Source: Diadema setosum
Taxonomy: Eukaryota; Echinodermata; Echinoidea; Diadematoida; Diadematidae
Assembly: GCA_033980235.1 (NCBI GenBank)
Contig: CM067077.1
Span: forward strand, 12,131,797 to 12,195,796
Direction of reading: 5' to 3'
Length of the DNA stretch: 64,000 nt
Below the pieces are notes generated by a model. It saw only the letters and a program-made list of their open reading frames with translations. It was not told the DNA's origin and did no database searches. Both the position numbers and the translations under genes were made by a program. Position 1 is the stretch's first letter, and each line of letters starts with the position of its first letter. Below, piece by piece: positions 60,808 to 64,000 of the stretch.

Positions 60808-61683
60808 TCATACCTTGAACAATAAATATCCAGAAAAGGTTGTGTACCTGTTGCTGTTACTGCTGACTTCATTGTCAGCGTCGAGCTGTAACCATATCTG
60901 GTCACCTGTCTCCACCTCCAAGATGACGCTGTTGCTTGTCGAGTCGAAGGCATCCCTGTTGTCATAGTCATGGACGGACACCTGCATCTTGCCGTTGAGC
61001 ATGAGTTTGACGTAGGGGTTCTTGTGTGTGGATGCCATGTGGATATTGAAGATGAAGAAGTAGGCCCCCGAAGCAGGGACTGTGTAGACTCCGGTATAGG
61101 CATCAAAGTGGTTGCCATAGTTAGTGAAGACGTGCTCAAATGTGATGATAATGTCAGACTCTGCAGGAGCTGTGAGGGTGGTGAGTCGAGCGGCGGAGAA
61201 GGCGCTTTTCATAACCTCCTGCTCCTGGTTTCCTGATCCTGGCGGTCCCCTTGGCCCAACACGCCCCTGCAAACCAGGGGCTCCAGGACGACCAGGGGTA
61301 CCTGATGACCCCTTCAGACCGGGCAGTCCCTGGGGACCCATGTCACCTTTTGGGCCGTGCACGCCGGGATTCCCATCATGGCCTGAGATGCCGTGATTTC
61401 CAGGCACGCCGGGGATTCCTGGAGCCCCTGAAACACCTGGTGGGCCAGGCGGCCCAGGCATGCCCATGCCCATGCCTGGACCCCGGCAGCAGCTAACGCA
61501 CTGCTCCTCTGCGGTAGAATCTGTAGGCTGCTCTGTGGTCGTGGGGTTGGGATTCGACAGGCGCTGTGAGCGCAGTCTCCCATAGTAGTCATCTGCTGCA
61601 CCAGATGCAGTGTGCTGGGCCATCAAACTTGAAAAGATGACTACACTGGCAAATAAGTACATTGTGTACCATATGAAACCCAT
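60808..61683 (-). CDS. Secreted collagen-like C1q-domain protein (C1q/TNF-related type)
   Basis: This complete 291-residue protein is encoded without an intron in the coding part. Residues 1-28 form a signal peptide with the hydrophobic core [14 protein letters not shown]. Residues 29-60 are a Thr/Pro/Ser-rich spacer. Cys62, 65 and 66 form a C-x2-CC cluster, likely for interchain disulfides. Residues 74-151 are 26 uninterrupted Gly-X-Y triplets. Residues 159-290 are a C1q domain ending FSGYLLFKV. The C1q signature (F182, N188, F193, Y200, G206, Y208, F210, F212) is complete except Tyr200 for Phe. The family forms trimers and higher multimers that act as extracellular pattern-recognition or metabolic signalling molecules; the ligand cannot be read from sequence. 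The start is supported by a GCGCCATGG context and an in-frame stop 30 bases upstream (61711-61713). The gene runs antisense to mTOR. Confidence 0.93.
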   Translation of the reverse strand: MGFIWYTMYLFASVVIFSSLMAQHTASGAADDYYGRLRSQRLSNPNPTTTEQPTDSTAEEQCVSCCRGPGMGMGMPGPPGPPGVSGAPGIPGVPGNHGISGHDGNPGVHGPKGDMGPQGLPGLKGSSGTPGRPGAPGLQGRVGPRGPPGSGNQEQEVMKSAFSAARLTTLTAPAESDIIITFEHVFTNYGNHFDAYTGVYTVPASGAYFFIFNIHMASTHKNPYVKLMLNGKMQVSVHDYDNRDAFDSTSNSVILEVETGDQIWLQLDADNEVSSNSNRYTTFSGYLLFKV

Positions 61684-61884
61684 GGCGCTTCCACTGTATC
61701 GTTTGGGGACTCAAAGAGAATATAGATGAATCTGTCAACCGAGAACCACGACTGCTGCCCACTGCTCCTTCCAAACCAATTCCACTCGTCAAGAATTACA
61801 CCCCAGATGTTCCTTGGTTAAATCCTCAATATATGATTCCAAGAAAATCTGTTACCATGGCAGTGGGTGATACTCTGTCCTTTC
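61684..61884 (-). other. Probable 5' UTR part of the C1q-protein exon
   Basis: Upstream of the ATG, on the minus strand, a pyrimidine-rich tract ends TATCTTTTCAG at 61885, a good splice acceptor. A strong donor, CCTG|GTAAGT, sits at 62234-62235 on the same strand and would give a ~350-bp 5' intron. Both sites are inferred from consensus only. No promoter or poly(A) signal was placed. Confidence 0.4.
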
Positions 61885-64000
61885 CTGAAAAGATACAACA
61901 AAACAAAAGCAAGAAATAATACTCAGCCACTGATGTGCACACTTTAGTTGATGGATAACAGTACAAGGCTGAATGTATTTGCACATTTTTGTTTTTAAAC
62001 ATTTAATGACCGTAGATTTTAGTTGGCTAGAATGCTTATACTTTCCGACTTAGTCACATTAGTCTAATCTGTACGAGTGAAATTATACTCCACCAAGAGC
62101 AGTGTAAACATATTTAGAGATTTATTGAAACTTTTACCATTGGTTTTCAACAACAAACAAACGTGCTTGCACTGGTTATTTTGACCTAGTAGTCAAAGCA
62201 TTATGCAAAAATAATGTCCTGCAGATTTACTTACCAGGCAGTGGTATGTTACAAAATATGTAGTATACCAGAGAAAATATGGAAGCTTTGTATAGTTAAC
62301 AAAAATAGCTATGTGTATCAAAGGGGACCTGTACATTTCTTTACTCTGGTAGCACTTTGATTCCTGAAAAGGAGGCTGTATTCAATGACCCACTAAACAG
62401 CAGCCCTCCAAGATTTCACAAAATTCCTGCTTTACATACCATTAGAGATCAGTAGCATGCTATTTTGACTTCAGTGAATGTCCATGCTAAATGTGAGAAG
62501 TCAAATGATAACTGGTTTCCCCATTGAATACACAAGACATTTCCAACCTTGGAATCGGGGAGGAAAAAAAAGAAGAAGAAGAATGGAAAATAGTGTCTCT
62601 TCTTTTCTAGGTCCTATCATGACCATAGGTGCATTGTTACCATGTGTTTACTCTGCAAGTTGTCTTCGCAAGTTGCAGCACGCCTACTTTTGTTCGAAAT
62701 GCCCCGTCGTGCTCTGCTAGTGAGTTGTTCGTAGAAATATGCCTTTCCTTTTAGAAAGAGAGAGAGACACACACACTCAAATACCCCCAAAACATGCTGG
62801 TCTAGTGTGTGCCGTGAAACCCTTAAAATGAACTATTGCCGGTTGCCCATGCAGCACTTCAAATGAAGCCTGCTTTTGCACAAACTGACACTTTACTTTG
62901 TCAGCCAAGCCAGACAATTGCCCATCAATGCCCTCCAAAACACACACAGTAGCAGGTTTATTAGACTTTAAAATAATCAAAAAATAATACAAACAAACAC
63001 AAAATCATACCACAAGATGCACCAATGCATTTTATAGCTGGTGAACAATAAGAACAAAAATCAGACATAAACAATGCACAAAAACATATTGTAACATTTG
63101 CTTTATGCCACCAAAAAAAAAAAAGAAAAAAGAAAGAAGAAAGAAAAAAGGAAATGGCAGTCTTCATCGTGTGCCTTCCTCTGTAATACCTTGGTAGGTG
63201 GATGCCAGTCGCCAACCCAGCGATGTACAGTAAGAGCTCCAAGACACTCGGGAGGTTTTCCAACTCAAAGTTAAGAACTCTACTGATGTATCTATTAGGC
63301 CTAGATTGGTCTGCTCCAAAATGGCAGTGACACGCTGGCAGCTGGGATGATGAAAAAAAAAAATCTCTTTAAGAATCAAAATGTTATTGAGGGGGTGCTC
63401 CTCGTTCTGTTCGTACCCAAGCAATCAAAAGCTAAATTGGTTGGTACCTGTCCTCCAAAAAACCTCTCCAATTGTCTAACTGCTATATGTCACTGGTGGT
63501 GATCCCAGTGGGGAGGTTCATTGGTAAGAACTAGTTCCTCACAGTTAGCGGTCCTCTCCAGTGCCCACCGAATAAATTGTATATGATGTGAAATCCTTCA
63601 CTTTTTTTTCCTCCAGTGAAGAATCTGTATTAATCAGTCCAGCACGTAGATAACAAAGTATTCACATTGACTTCGAGCAGTTACGATAATCCAGTTTGGT
63701 GTCCAGCAGATTAAATGGCATCCAGTTTACTGTCATCAACTGGTACTTCAGATCTATTCACTGACCAGCATGAAGTTATTTCGACGACAAGAGGATGGAG
63801 TAAGTGGCGTAGCTTTCCTGACAGGGGTGGCCTGAGGTGGCACTTTCTTTCAGAGCTAAAAGCTGAGTTCGCTCCTCTTATTTTTCAAGATTGCAAGACT
63901 GAAAGCCAGAGCTCAGTTTAATCAGTTCTTGTATACCACCTCTCTTTGGCTCTGCAAGTTTTATGCCAGTGCTCCTATTCCTTTTTGCCTCCCAGGCAAA
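61885..64000. other. No gene recognised, upstream flank of C1q-protein gene
   Basis: It presumably contains the first exon and promoter of the minus-strand gene; a candidate donor is at 62234. Otherwise it shows a GA/CA stretch at 62756-62778 and A-rich tracts. Frames here are short and unrecognised. Confidence 0.5.

Noticed and set aside
60970..61496. Plus-strand frames opposite the C1q-protein gene
   Set aside because: They are shadows of the Gly-X-Y codons; the minus strand frame has all the domain evidence.
1..64000. CRISPR arrays, bacterial operons or phage genes
   Set aside because: Spliced animal genes and eukaryotic transposons fill the window; no spaced direct-repeat array of CRISPR type was seen.

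Overview
The window is animal genomic DNA: AT-rich, intron-rich and packed with short inverted-repeat transposons and microsatellites. Protein coding is sparse. The coding sequence found, together with the repeat families (a 160-bp-period repeat inside an element ending ATACCCCGCCAAAC/GTTTGGCGGGGGTAT, foldback elements starting AAAGGACAAGTTCACC, and CGCGAAA-rich elements), suggests a marine invertebrate deuterostome. A sea urchin or other echinoderm is the most likely source, but that is an inference and no sequence search was run.

Region 1 (1-16,979, + strand) carries 16 consecutive internal exons of the mTOR kinase gene. They join in frame through GT-AG introns into 868 codons, corresponding to roughly human residues 1060-1936: the late HEAT repeats and most of the FAT domain. 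The 5' part of the gene lies left of the window. The end of FAT, the FRB domain and the kinase domain were not found. Introns here are 0.2-1.9 kb and hold several mobile elements, including a TTAA-flanked piggyBac-like MITE, a 390-bp foldback, a 590-bp inverted repeat, a CGCGAAA-type MITE and decayed minisatellites.

Region 2 (16,980-60,800) has no convincing coding exon on either strand. It is either an exceptionally long mTOR intron or the product of an assembly join. It is a museum of non-autonomous DNA transposons. There are seven copies of a ~95-bp TTAA-flanked palindromic element (one of them inside an mTOR intron), two copies of a related ~95-bp element, three copies of a ~565-bp foldback family and three of a ~390-bp foldback family (one in an mTOR intron). 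A ~385-bp family has four copies, one split by an 895-bp insertion with its own internal tandem array. There are also pogo-like TA-flanked elements, a CpG-dense 586-bp element, a hAT-like element, a tRNA-derived SINE and singletons.

Region 3 (60,808-61,884, - strand) holds one complete gene product of 291 residues: signal peptide, Cys cluster, 26 Gly-X-Y triplets and a C-terminal C1q domain, that is, a secreted C1q/TNF-related (CTRP-like) protein. If the assembly is right and mTOR continues to the right, this gene is nested antisense inside an mTOR intron. The last 2 kb show no recognisable gene.

The two genes do not form a pathway together. mTOR is an intracellular growth-control kinase; the C1q protein is an extracellular recognition or adipokine-like molecule.
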